In this document: one piece after another, positions 36,015 to 44,294 of the stretch
Numbering within the stretch: position 1 is the stretch's first letter
How the letters are laid out: each line of letters opens with the position of its first letter
DNA from: Pseudomonas petrae
GTDB lineage: Bacteria; Pseudomonadota; Gammaproteobacteria; Pseudomonadales; Pseudomonadaceae
Reading direction: 5' to 3'
NCBI RefSeq assembly: GCF_021728295.1
Contig: NZ_JAKJXE010000016.1
Location: forward strand, 1-64,000
DNA length: 64,000 bases
Made by a program: the position numbers and the translations under genes
The notes under the pieces: generated by a model
The model's database searches: none
Told to the model about the DNA's origin: nothing
The model's input: the letters and a program-made list of their open reading frames with translations, nothing else

Positions 36015-37691
36015 TCAGAGCGTGGAGAGGAAAGCGCTGTTGCTGCCCTGCCATTCGAGGATGTTCTGTCGGATCTGCTTCTTGTCGAGCTTGCCGACAC
36101 TGGTCTTGGGAATTTCGGTAACAAGGGCGATCTGGCTCGGAATCGCCCACTTGTTAATGTGCCCCTGTTCCACAAACGGTTTGAGATGTTCCTTCAGGGT
36201 TCTGGCGTCGATGACGTGACCCTCGCGGGCGACCAGCAGCGCAAACGGGCGCTCGCCCCACTGCGGATCAGCGATGCCCACCACAGCGACTTCACGGACA
36301 CCGGGATGGCGACTGCAGAGGTCCTCCAGTTGCAGCGAAGACACCCACTCGCCGCCGGTCTTGATGACGTCCTTGATGCGGTCGCGAATGTCGATACCGC
36401 CCATGCTGTCCAGCGTCGCCACGTCGCCGGTGTGCAGCCAGCCGCCGGCCCACAGTTCTGCGCCCTTCTCCGGCTCGCGGTAATAACCTTCACTCAGCCA
36501 CGGTGCGCGCAGCACCAGTTCGCCCTGAGTCTCGCCGTCGGAAGGCAGGAAATTACCCTCGCCATCGACAATCGCTGCCTCAACCAGCACGCCTGGCACG
36601 CCCGCCTTGATTCGGTACGTGGTGCGTTCGTCTTCACTGGCGGCCATCAGGTCGTCGTTCAGGTGTGCAACCGACACCAACGGCCCGGTCTCGGACATGC
36701 CGTACGCCGCAGACAGCTGAATGCCCTTGGCCTTGGCTGCCTCGTACAGAGAACGATTGAGCGAGCTGCCGCCGATGATGATGTGCCAGCCGGTGAAATC
36801 CATGTTCTGGGCGGCTTTGGCGTTGAGCACCATCTGCATGATAGTGGGCACGCAGTGGGAAAACGTCACCTTCTCCTTCTGCCAGAGCTCCACAAGCAAT
36901 TCGGGGTCGTAGCGGCCGGGATACACCTGTTTGGCGCCGAGCATGGTCGCGGCATACGGCACGCCCCACGCATGCACGTGGAACATCGGCGTGATCGGCA
37001 TGTAAACCTTGTCGCCGCCAAGAATGCCTTCCACGCTGCCCATGATCGTCGCGACAGCCATCGTGTGCAGGACCAGTTGCCGGTGGGTGAAATACACACC
37101 TTTGGGGTTGCCCGTCGTGCCGGTGGTGTAGAACGTGGTCGCTACCGAGTTCTCGTCGAAATCCTCGAACTGATAGTGCGGGCTCGCCGCAGCCAACAAC
37201 GCTTCGTACTCGCCGACAAGATTGGGCAGGTCGGCGGTAGCGCCATCGGTGTCGGTCAGTAACAGTGTTTTTTCGACCGTCGTCAGTTGCCCGGCGAAGG
37301 CGTTGTAGAGGGGCACGAATTCACTGTTGACCAGCACGAACCTGTCTTCGGCGTGGTTCATGGTGAACAGGATCTGCTCGGGCGAAAGCCGAACGTTGAT
37401 GGTGTGAATCACCGCGCCAATCATCGGGATGGCGAACATGCATTCCAGGTAACGATGGCTGTCCCAATCCATCACCGCCACGGTGTCGCCCGCCTTGACC
37501 CCCGCCGCCGTCAACGCACCGGCCAGCCTGCAGATGCGTTCGTTGAGCATCTGATACGAATAGCGCGAATGATCCCGGTAAACGATCTCACGGGTTTTTT
37601 CGTAGCGCACGCCTGACAGCAGCAGTCGCTTGATCAACAGAGGGTACTGGTACGCCCCTTCGGCGGGCGGAATCACGCGGGTGTGCAGCAT
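36015..37691 (-). CDS. Fatty-acid--CoA ligase (AMP-forming)
   Basis: The 558-residue enzyme belongs to the acyl-adenylate superfamily. The P-loop YTTGTTGNPKG (about 191-201), YGMSETGP (about 319-326), the hinge GWLHTGDVA with DRIKDVIKTGGEW (about 419-450) and the catalytic C-terminal Lys in KTSVGKLDKK (about 529-538) are intact. It activates a fatty acid, probably of medium or long chain, to its CoA ester. AAGGG precedes the ATG. It heads a cluster with DUF1302, DUF1329 and a LAL regulator in the same order as in P. putida. Confidence 0.92.
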   Translation of the reverse strand: MLHTRVIPPAEGAYQYPLLIKRLLLSGVRYEKTREIVYRDHSRYSYQMLNERICRLAGALTAAGVKAGDTVAVMDWDSHRYLECMFAIPMIGAVIHTINVRLSPEQILFTMNHAEDRFVLVNSEFVPLYNAFAGQLTTVEKTLLLTDTDGATADLPNLVGEYEALLAAASPHYQFEDFDENSVATTFYTTGTTGNPKGVYFTHRQLVLHTMAVATIMGSVEGILGGDKVYMPITPMFHVHAWGVPYAATMLGAKQVYPGRYDPELLVELWQKEKVTFSHCVPTIMQMVLNAKAAQNMDFTGWHIIIGGSSLNRSLYEAAKAKGIQLSAAYGMSETGPLVSVAHLNDDLMAASEDERTTYRIKAGVPGVLVEAAIVDGEGNFLPSDGETQGELVLRAPWLSEGYYREPEKGAELWAGGWLHTGDVATLDSMGGIDIRDRIKDVIKTGGEWVSSLQLEDLCSRHPGVREVAVVGIADPQWGERPFALLVAREGHVIDARTLKEHLKPFVEQGHINKWAIPSQIALVTEIPKTSVGKLDKKQIRQNILEWQGSNSAFLSTL

Positions 37692-37860
37692 AGGAATCCC
37701 TTTTCACGGTGCAGGTGCGGGCTTGAAAATAGGCACTGTAGGGGCTTGGCGCTTCGATCGGATCAGCCGAAGGGATGAATTGTGCATCGGAAACGGTGCA
37801 GCCCCTGCGCCATCTGCTACCCGATAAATCAGAGGTCGGGAGATGACGCTGATGGAAACT

Positions 37861-37990
37861 GTAGGAGCGCGCTTGCCCGCGATCTGGCGCGGAGCGCCAG
37901 CAAACTAGTGCATGCGATGTGTCAGGCATTACCAGGGGCGTCAGGTTTTACGACTGCTGCGCAGCCGATCGCGGGCAAGCGCGCTCCTAC
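37861..37990. repeat. REP pair (BIME), first copy
   Basis: GTAGGAGCGCGCTTGCCC begins at 37861 and its inverted copy ends at 37990. The 130-base unit between them is repeated at 38075-38200. These are Pseudomonas REP elements in the usual head-to-head pairing. Confidence 0.9.
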
Positions 37991-38074
37991 ATTGATCGTC
38001 GTCTGGCGCGGAATCTGCGCACGGTGATAGGCGGCTCATGGTCCGGCGCGAATTCTTCGGACGCTGCAAATACT

Positions 38075-38200
38075 GTAGGAGCGCGCTTGCCCGCGATCTG
38101 GCGCGGAGCGCTAGCAAACCAGTGCATGCGATGTGTCAGGCATTACCAGAGGCGTCAGCTTTTTACGACTGCTGCGCAGCCGATCGCGAGCAAGCTCACT
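38075..38200. repeat. REP pair (BIME), second copy
   Basis: This is a second copy of the 37861-37990 unit with a 214-base period and only a few substitutions. The left REP is identical; the right inverted REP has decayed (GCGAGCAAGCTCAC). A local duplication of unit plus spacer is the simplest explanation. Confidence 0.88.
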
Positions 38201-38279
38201 TAGGGACGCGTGTCTTGGAGCAGAGAGTTCTGATGAGCGCGACGCCGCCCACCTCAATTTCCAGTCTGCATCGGCGCAA

Positions 38280-38909
38280 TCAATGCATCTCCGTCAACGC
38301 CAGCTTCAAGCCCAGCGCAACCAATACACCACCCATGGCCCGATCAAACCAATGTCCCATTCGCGCAAAGCCCGCGCGGACCCGAGGCTGGCTGAACAGG
38401 CGTGCCACCAGGCAAAACCATGCGCCGGTGGCGAATGCCAGGTAAATGCCATAACCCGCCTGAACCAGCATTGGCGTGTGCGGATTGATCACGACGGTGA
38501 ACAGCGACAGGAAAAACAGCGTCGCTTTCGGGTTTAGCCCGTTGGTGACGAACCCCGCCGTGAAGGCGCCGCGCGCGGTGCGCTCGCCCTTGGCGATGTC
38601 CACGGGAGCGTCCGATGCGCTGGCAGGTTTTGCCCGCAGCGCTTTGATGCCGATGTAAATCAGGTAAGCCGCCGCCGCCCATTTCAAGGCATTGAACAGG
38701 ACGATGGACTGCGAAACGATCAAGCCAATCCCCAGCAGCGAATAGCCGACGTGCAGAAAAATCGCGGTGCCCACGCCCATGGCGGTGTAGGTGCCGGCCT
38801 TGCGACCGTGGGTCACACTTTCGCGCACGACGACGGCGAAATCGGGACCGGGGCTGGCGACCGCCAGCAAGTGAATCAGCGCAACGGTTAGAAATTCCGT
38901 CCAATACAT
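38280..38909 (-). CDS. LysE/RhtB-family amino acid exporter
   Basis: The 209-residue protein matches the LysE family. The N-terminal ASPGPDFAVV (about 18-27) is the family signature; six hydrophobic segments follow, with GFVTNGLNPKATLFFLS (about 120-136) as the second conserved segment. It exports an amino acid or similar small compound; the substrate cannot be told. The start at 38909 follows GGAG with seven bases spacing and gives the family length; the frame extends to 38978 without a site. Confidence 0.9.
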   Translation of the reverse strand: MYWTEFLTVALIHLLAVASPGPDFAVVVRESVTHGRKAGTYTAMGVGTAIFLHVGYSLLGIGLIVSQSIVLFNALKWAAAAYLIYIGIKALRAKPASASDAPVDIAKGERTARGAFTAGFVTNGLNPKATLFFLSLFTVVINPHTPMLVQAGYGIYLAFATGAWFCLVARLFSQPRVRAGFARMGHWFDRAMGGVLVALGLKLALTEMH

Positions 38910-38997
38910 CGAAGTTCTCCAGGCGTTATGGCGAGCGGCAGGCTCTGGTAGGCTCGTCACACTACGCTTCCCACCCACCGAGCAAAAGGTACAGCTG

Positions 38998-39963
38998 ATG
39001 CCCAGTCAACGCCGAGCAGTTTTCCTGGATCACACCTCTCTGGATCTGGGGGATCTCGACCTCGCGCCGTGGCGTGAAACCTTCAGCGAGCTGGTGCTCC
39101 ATCCGAGCACCACAGCCGATCAGGTGGCCGAGCGTTTGAAGGACGCCGACGTGGCCATCTCCAACAAAATCATTATCGATGCCGCCACGTTTGCCGCCTG
39201 CCCAAGTCTGAAACTGGTGCTTGTGACCGCCACCGGCGTCAACAATGTCGACCTCGACGCAGCGCGCAAACATGGCGTGGTGGTCAGCAATTGTCAGGGC
39301 TACGGCACGCCTTCCGTGGCCCAGCACACGCTGATGTTGCTGCTGGCGATGGCCACCCGATTGCCTGATTATCAACAAGCCATACACCAGGGCCAGTGGC
39401 AAAAATCGAAGCAGTTCTGCTTGCTGGACTTCCCTATCGTCGAGCTGGAAGGCAAGACGCTGGGACTGCTGGGTCATGGCGAACTGGGCGGCGCCGTCGC
39501 GAAGCTGGCCGAAGCTTTCGGGATGCGCGTGCTGTCGGGTCAGATCCCCGGTCGCCCTGCCCGAGCTGATCGCATGCCGCTGAATGAGCTGCTGCCACAG
39601 GTCGATGCCCTCACCCTGCACTGCCCGCTCAATGAGCACACCCGGGACATGATTGGCGTTCATGAGTTGAGCCTGCTTAAATCGAAAGCTTTCATCGTCA
39701 ACACCGCGCGCGGCGGCTTGATCAACGAGCAGGCACTGGCCGATGCTCTGCGCAACGGCCATCTCGGCGGCGCCGCCACCGACGTGCTGACGGTTGAGCC
39801 ACCGGTCAATGGCAACCCGCTGCTGTCGGGGGATATTCCGCGCTTGATCATCACGCCCCACAGCGCATGGGGCAGCCAGGAAGCGCGGCAGCGCATCGTC
39901 GGCCAGATCAACGAAAATGCATTGGCATTTTATGCAGGCGCGCCTATTCGGGTCGTGAGCTGA
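38998..39963 (+). CDS. hprA: D-2-hydroxyacid dehydrogenase (glycerate dehydrogenase type)
   Basis: The 321-residue enzyme has the D-isomer-specific dehydrogenase layout: the N-terminal catalytic domain, the NAD motif GLLGHGELG (about 155-163), NTARGGLINEQAL (about 233-245), and the catalytic Arg-Glu-His set (Arg of TARGG, Glu of VEPP, His of TPHSAW). It is closest to hydroxypyruvate reductase/glycerate dehydrogenase, which reduces hydroxypyruvate in serine and glyoxylate metabolism; the substrate is inferred. AAAAGG lies before the ATG. It is divergent from the lysE-type gene. Confidence 0.88.
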   Translation: MPSQRRAVFLDHTSLDLGDLDLAPWRETFSELVLHPSTTADQVAERLKDADVAISNKIIIDAATFAACPSLKLVLVTATGVNNVDLDAARKHGVVVSNCQGYGTPSVAQHTLMLLLAMATRLPDYQQAIHQGQWQKSKQFCLLDFPIVELEGKTLGLLGHGELGGAVAKLAEAFGMRVLSGQIPGRPARADRMPLNELLPQVDALTLHCPLNEHTRDMIGVHELSLLKSKAFIVNTARGGLINEQALADALRNGHLGGAATDVLTVEPPVNGNPLLSGDIPRLIITPHSAWGSQEARQRIVGQINENALAFYAGAPIRVVS

Positions 39964-40061
39964 CAAGCAGCGCTTCGCAGGCCCGCCGATCGGCTGCACA
40001 GGGCACGTGCGCGGCTTGGCAGGCCTGTTAAACTTCGCCCCTTTTTTTCGAGGAGCCGATG

Positions 40062-41060
40062 ATGGACCCGCGCAGTGAAGTGTTACTCCGGCAGGCCGAT
40101 TTGTTTCAGGGCTCCTTGTTGCTGACCGGCCTCCCCGCCGACGACCTGCTGAGCACGCTGCCCAATGCACGCGGCTGGAGCTGGCACGCTGGCGACTTCG
40201 ACACGCTCGGGACGCGGTTTCCAGAGCGCGTGCACTTCGGCACCGAAGCACCGGCCGAACCCTTTGAAGCCGCCGTCCTGTTTTTGCCCAAGGCCCGCGA
40301 CCTCGCTGATTACCTCATCAACGCGCTCGCTTCGCGTCTGGCCGGACGTGAGCTGTTTCTGGTGGGCGAAAAACGCGGTGGCATCGAGGCCGCCGCCCGC
40401 CAGCTAAGCCCGTTCGGGCGCACGCGCAAACTCGACAGCGCCCGTCATTGCCAGCTCTGGCAAGTCACGGTCGAAACGCCTCCGCCAGCCGTTGAGCTCG
40501 ACAGCCTGGCCAAACGTTTTGACATCGAAATCGAAGGCGGCGCGTTGAAGGTAGTGAGTCTGCCGGGCGTGTTCAGCCACGGCCGCCTGGACCGGGGTTC
40601 GGCGCTGCTGCTGGAAAACATCGACCGGCTCTCCGCCGGCCATTTGCTGGACTTCGGCTGTGGCGCGGGCGTTCTCGGCGCGGCGGTGAAACGTCGTTAC
40701 CCCGAAACACGTGTGACGATGCTGGATGTCGATGCGTTTGCCACCGCGAGCAGCCGGCTGACCCTGGCTGCCAATGGTCTTGAAGCCGAGGTCCTGACGG
40801 GCAATGGCATCGACGCCGCCCCGAACGACCTGGACGCGATTCTGACCAATCCGCCGTTCCATACCGGCGTCCATACCGATTACGCCGCAACCGAGAACCT
40901 GCTGAAAAAAGCACGAGAACATCTGAGAAAAGGCGGCGAACTGCGTCTGGTAGCCAATAGCTTCCTGCGCTATCAGCCGATCATCGAGTCGCATCTGGGG
41001 CCGTGCGCGATCATGGCCGAGGGGCAGGGTTTCCGGATTTACCGTGCGAAACGTGCGTGA
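40062..41060 (+). CDS. rsmC: 16S rRNA (guanine-N2)-methyltransferase RsmC
   Basis: The 332-residue protein has two methyltransferase-like halves. The C-terminal one is active, with the SAM motif LDFGCGAGVLG (about 195-205) and the catalytic NPPFH (about 264-268). This is the RsmC type that methylates G1207 of 16S rRNA; the N-terminal half is the degenerate duplicate typical of the family. An ATG at 40059 is also possible, but the AGGAG at 40051 fits the 40062 start better. It follows hprA by about 100 bases. Confidence 0.9.
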   Translation: MDPRSEVLLRQADLFQGSLLLTGLPADDLLSTLPNARGWSWHAGDFDTLGTRFPERVHFGTEAPAEPFEAAVLFLPKARDLADYLINALASRLAGRELFLVGEKRGGIEAAARQLSPFGRTRKLDSARHCQLWQVTVETPPPAVELDSLAKRFDIEIEGGALKVVSLPGVFSHGRLDRGSALLLENIDRLSAGHLLDFGCGAGVLGAAVKRRYPETRVTMLDVDAFATASSRLTLAANGLEAEVLTGNGIDAAPNDLDAILTNPPFHTGVHTDYAATENLLKKAREHLRKGGELRLVANSFLRYQPIIESHLGPCAIMAEGQGFRIYRAKRA

Positions 41061-41104
41061 TAATTAGCGCTTGCCGAACACGAGACGTGTAGGCAGAATC
41101 CGCT

Positions 41105-41310
41105 CCGTCCTAGGGGAGTAGTCTCCCACGAGCGCCATGCTCGTCCGGCACGCATCAACATACTTGGTCCTCAGACCATGGTGCGTGCGACCCCAGATCC
41201 GCTCAGACGGATCGGTGGTTTGACAAGACCTATGACACGAACATCCTGACCCGGGGCGGGGAGGTTGTACGTGTCATAGCCGTGTTGACCCGCCCCTTAG
41301 GAAAACCCTG
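41105..41310 (+). ncRNA. yybP-ykoY (manganese) riboswitch
   Basis: The leader of the UPF0016 gene contains the two conserved yybP-ykoY loop segments, GGGGAGTAG (41113-41121) and CAAGACC (41224-41230), with paired arms around them (for instance ACGAGCG with TGCTCGT near 41128-41144, and TGACACG near 41233 with CGTGTCA near 41270). The element senses Mn2+. A GGCGGG near 41255 and CCCGCC near 41291 could form an expression hairpin over the start region. Boundaries are approximate. Confidence 0.88.
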
Positions 41311-41895
41311 ATGCTGGAATCCCTGTTGGTCCCCACCGCTGTCGTCGCACTGGCTGAAATCGGTGACAAGACCCAACTCCTCGCACTCGTTCTCGCCGCT
41401 CGCTTCCGCAAGCCCTGGCCCATCATCGCCGGAATTGTCGCAGCCACGCTGGCCAACCATGCTGCAGCCGGTGCCGTGGGCGCATGGTTCAGCAGCTACC
41501 TTTCGGACGCCGTCCTGCACTGGATCCTTGCCGCCAGCTTTACCGCCACGGCGCTGTGGACGCTGGTTCCAGACAAACTGGACGACGACGAAGCCAGTAC
41601 CGGTCGCAAGTTCGGCCCCTTCCTGACCACACTGATCGCGTTCTTTATCGCGGAAATCGGCGACAAGACGCAGATCGCCACGGTCATGCTGGCGGCGCAG
41701 TATTCCAACTTGTGGCTGGTGATTCTCGGCACGACGCTGGGCATGTTGCTGGCCAATGTGCCGGTGGTGCTGGCGGGGAATTTTGCTGCGGAGAAACTGC
41801 CGCTGACGCTGATTCGTCGTCTGGCAGCAGGGGCGTTTTTCATTCTGGCGATCGTTGCAGTGTATAAAGCGATGCAGATCAGCGGCTGGGTGTAG
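41311..41895 (+). CDS. UPF0016/GDT1-family manganese exporter
   Basis: The 194-residue membrane protein carries two copies of the hallmark EIGDKTQ motif (about 16-22 and 115-121), each within the first helix of a three-helix repeat. Members of this family (TMEM165, Gdt1, MneA) export Mn2+ or exchange Ca2+/Mn2+ for protons. The yybP-ykoY riboswitch directly upstream supports manganese export regulated by Mn2+. The ATG at 41311 has TAGGAAAA at the right distance. It forms its own unit after rsmC. Confidence 0.93.
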   Translation: MLESLLVPTAVVALAEIGDKTQLLALVLAARFRKPWPIIAGIVAATLANHAAAGAVGAWFSSYLSDAVLHWILAASFTATALWTLVPDKLDDDEASTGRKFGPFLTTLIAFFIAEIGDKTQIATVMLAAQYSNLWLVILGTTLGMLLANVPVVLAGNFAAEKLPLTLIRRLAAGAFFILAIVAVYKAMQISGWV

Positions 41896-41952
41896 GCCGC
41901 CAGAAACCCTGTAGGCGCGAGCAAGCTCACGCCCACAGGGTTAAAGCGATGA

Positions 41953-42771
41953 TCAGCCCTTCGGCGCCTGCTGATACAACGGCATCACTTTCGGGATCGC
42001 CGCCTGCAACGAGGCGATCCGGTTGGACGAGGCCGGGTGGGTGCTCATGAATTCAGGCTGCGACGCGCTGCCTTGGGCTTCCATCTTCTGCCACAGCGTG
42101 ATCGCGGCGTTCGGGTTGTACCCGGCGCGCGCCGCGAGCTCTAGGCCCAGCAGGTCCGCTTCGTTTTCATTGGCGCGGCTGTTGGGCAGCGTCAGGCTGT
42201 AATCGACCACGGTGTCGGCCAACGCCAGACTGTCCTGCCCCAGCCCCAACAATGCACCGGCGCCCTGCTTCGCCATCTGTACACCGTAGGCCTTGGACAT
42301 GGCTTCACGACCGTGTTCGCGCAAGGCGTGGGCGATTTCGTGGCCCATGACCGCCGCCAGTTCGTCATCACTGAGCTTCAGCGTATCGATCAGGCCGCTG
42401 TAAACGATGATCTTGCCGCCGGGACCGCAGTTGGCGTTCAGCTCATCGCTCTTGATCAGGTTCACATCCCACTGCCACTGCGCCGCGTCGGGCCGCAATT
42501 TCGGCGCTTGGGCAATCAGACGCTTGGCGATGGCCTGGACACGCTTGCCCTCGGCGCTGCTGTTGTCGAGCACGCCTTTGGACGTGGCTTCGCTGACCGT
42601 CTGCTGATAGGACTGGGCGTACATCTTGTTGACTTCGTCAGTCGACAACATGCTGAACATGTATTGCTTGCGCTCGACACCCACCGAATCGCCGGTGGTG
42701 GTATTGACCGCCTGACACCCAACAACCAGCAAAGCTGCCGTCACACCACAAAGAGCAAAAATCCTGCGCAT
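41953..42771 (-). CDS. M48-family metalloprotease lipoprotein
   Basis: The 272-residue protein has a lipoprotein signal ending LVVGC (Cys19) and the zinc protease motif HEIAH (about 145-149) with the downstream Glu in NENEADLLGLELAARAGY (about 200-217). This is the periplasmic LoiP/YcaL type of M48 peptidase, which takes part in outer-membrane protein quality control; the substrate here is unknown. GGAG precedes the chosen ATG, and the signal peptide fits this start and not the longer frame to 42960. Confidence 0.92.
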   Translation of the reverse strand: MRRIFALCGVTAALLVVGCQAVNTTTGDSVGVERKQYMFSMLSTDEVNKMYAQSYQQTVSEATSKGVLDNSSAEGKRVQAIAKRLIAQAPKLRPDAAQWQWDVNLIKSDELNANCGPGGKIIVYSGLIDTLKLSDDELAAVMGHEIAHALREHGREAMSKAYGVQMAKQGAGALLGLGQDSLALADTVVDYSLTLPNSRANENEADLLGLELAARAGYNPNAAITLWQKMEAQGSASQPEFMSTHPASSNRIASLQAAIPKVMPLYQQAPKG

Positions 42772-42941
42772 TTCGTATCTCCATTGAAACAATCGCGCCA
42801 TCCTAGGCAATACGCAGGCCGAGCACCAGATGCCAGTCGTCTGCCACGTGAAAAGGCGCAAAGAAATCGCGCCTTTGTAACAGGATAGACATGTTAGGAC
42901 GCACGTTTCAGGTCGAAGAGATGAGCGTTGCAATGGCAGCG

Positions 42942-43586
42942 TTACAGGGGTGTCAGGCATTCCGGCGCGTTGAGCTTCGGGTCGTTTACCAGATTGGCCA
43001 ATGGCCGTTCGCGCAATTGCATCTGCGGCGCGGCAAGCATCGCTTGCAAGGTGATCAGCGGGCAGTCCGGATCAAGCCAGGCGCGCTGCCCCTCTTCATC
43101 AAGAATCAACGGTCGACGCTGGTTCATGGCCGACTGCGTGACCACGGCAACGCTCAGGTAGGTGTGGCCTTCGACGGGATAGGCCTCCCAGATCGCAGCG
43201 AAGTACAGCGTCGACCCTTCTGCCGGCGTCAGCCAGAACGGTCGCTTGCGTACGCTGCCACGCCATTCATAAAAGCCGTTGGCCGGAAGCAGGCAGCGGC
43301 GTTCACGGAACGCCTGGCGAAACATGGGCTGTTCGGCCACGGTCTCGGCCCGGGCATGAGCCGGCGTGCGCGACATGTCGGTCAGCCATGGCGGGGTCAG
43401 CCCCCAACGTGCCCGGGCCAGCTCGCGTCCGCGCTCGGCGCCCTCCTCGACCTCGCCCGGCGCCGCCCGGACCATCAAGACAGAAGCGGCAGGAGAAATA
43501 TTCCACTGCGCTTGCTGGTCGCTCGGAAATCCGGGCAAGGCCGCAAAGGCAGGCGACCAACGAAATAGCGCATAACGTCCACACAT
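42942..43586 (-). CDS. SRAP-family abasic-site-processing protein
   Basis: The 214-residue protein begins MCGRY, so Cys2 becomes the N-terminal nucleophile that crosslinks abasic sites in single-stranded DNA. The conserved RCLLPANGFYEW (about 100-111) with its catalytic Glu, and a His in GHTY (about 141), complete the SRAP (HMCES/YedK) active site. It shields abasic sites during replication. The ribosome binding site is unremarkable. It lies alone between the M48 protease and the DUF2007 gene. Confidence 0.93.
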   Translation of the reverse strand: MCGRYALFRWSPAFAALPGFPSDQQAQWNISPAASVLMVRAAPGEVEEGAERGRELARARWGLTPPWLTDMSRTPAHARAETVAEQPMFRQAFRERRCLLPANGFYEWRGSVRKRPFWLTPAEGSTLYFAAIWEAYPVEGHTYLSVAVVTQSAMNQRRPLILDEEGQRAWLDPDCPLITLQAMLAAPQMQLRERPLANLVNDPKLNAPECLTPL

Positions 43587-43637
43587 GGGTTCAGCACACC
43601 TCTTTTTGAAAGCGAATGAGGCGCGCGCGAACGGGAT

Positions 43638-43898
43638 TCAGCACAGCAACACATCGGGGTAGCTGTCCGGCTCATCACCGGGCAGCGGAAAGGCGGCATT
43701 GTACTCGGTGATCAACAGACGCGCGTGCTCAGCCTGGTCATCATCGACCGTCAGGCCCAGCAACCCGAACGCCGGCAAATCGCCGACGGCGCCCAGCAAA
43801 TGACGCCCGGTGATGTGGGACTCGATGCCTTCGCTGGCGAGCATGGACTGCAGCAGCTCGCCTTCCATCAGGTGTTCGGGCTCATAGATCTTGCGCAT
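43638..43898 (-). CDS. DUF2007 domain protein
   Basis: The 86-residue protein has the DUF2007 pattern MRKIYEPEHLMEGELLQSML followed by IESHITGRHLLGAVG, a small alpha/beta domain often annotated as a putative signal transducer. No function is established. Its start codon overlaps the stop of the CPXCG gene, so the two are translationally coupled. The chosen start gives the family length, and the longer frame reads through the other gene. Confidence 0.88.
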   Translation of the reverse strand: MRKIYEPEHLMEGELLQSMLASEGIESHITGRHLLGAVGDLPAFGLLGLTVDDDQAEHARLLITEYNAAFPLPGDEPDSYPDVLLC

Positions 43899-44080
43899 TA
43901 CTCGTTCTCGCTGCGGACGTCCAGCGTCCACTCTTCCCCATCGGTCTGCAGACTGAAGTTGATCGGCCGGCAGCAGACGGGGCAATCCTCAATGTAGGTC
44001 TGATCGCCGCCGGACAGATCCAGCACCGCCTCCACCGGTTCGCCGCAATAAGGGCAGTCATAATCCTGTATTTCCTGCAT
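43898..44080 (-). CDS. CPXCG-motif cysteine-rich protein
   Basis: The 60-residue protein has two Cys pairs, CPYC (9-12) and CPVC (33-36), of a small zinc-ribbon, flanked by Asp/Glu-rich segments. It matches the CPXCG-motif family of unknown role. It is the first gene of a two-gene unit with DUF2007. GGAGACTG precedes the ATG. The divergent acyltransferase promoter lies just upstream. Confidence 0.88.
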   Translation of the reverse strand: MQEIQDYDCPYCGEPVEAVLDLSGGDQTYIEDCPVCCRPINFSLQTDGEEWTLDVRSENE

Positions 44081-44100
44081 AACAGTCTCCGGGCCCAGTT

Positions 44101-44111
44101 TTGCGTATAAT
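44101..44111 (+). promoter_or_regulatory. -10 region of the acyltransferase promoter
   Basis: A perfect TATAAT at 44106-44111 follows TTGCG. No strong -35 was located at the usual spacing. It would give a leader of about 175 bases for the acyltransferase gene. Confidence 0.5.
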
Positions 44112-44294
44112 CGCCGACTTGTTTGCGGGTCGAGCTTTATTCCTCAGCATCCGGGCATCAGCCTGAGTCGACACTTTTAGCGAAGCCGCCTTGTTGCGCG
44201 GCCGCCGCCCAGGCATCACGCCTGTGGTGTCATGACTCGCTGCTGCACCGGACTCGACCTCCTTTACCTTAGCCGTTTCCGACAAGAGAGCATG

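Larger units (their letters stand above)
37692..38279. other. REP-rich intergenic region
   Basis: About 590 bases between the ligase start and the end of the LysE-type gene. It contains two copies of a 130-base REP-flanked unit and no supported gene. The first 165 bases should hold the ligase promoter. Confidence 0.6.
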
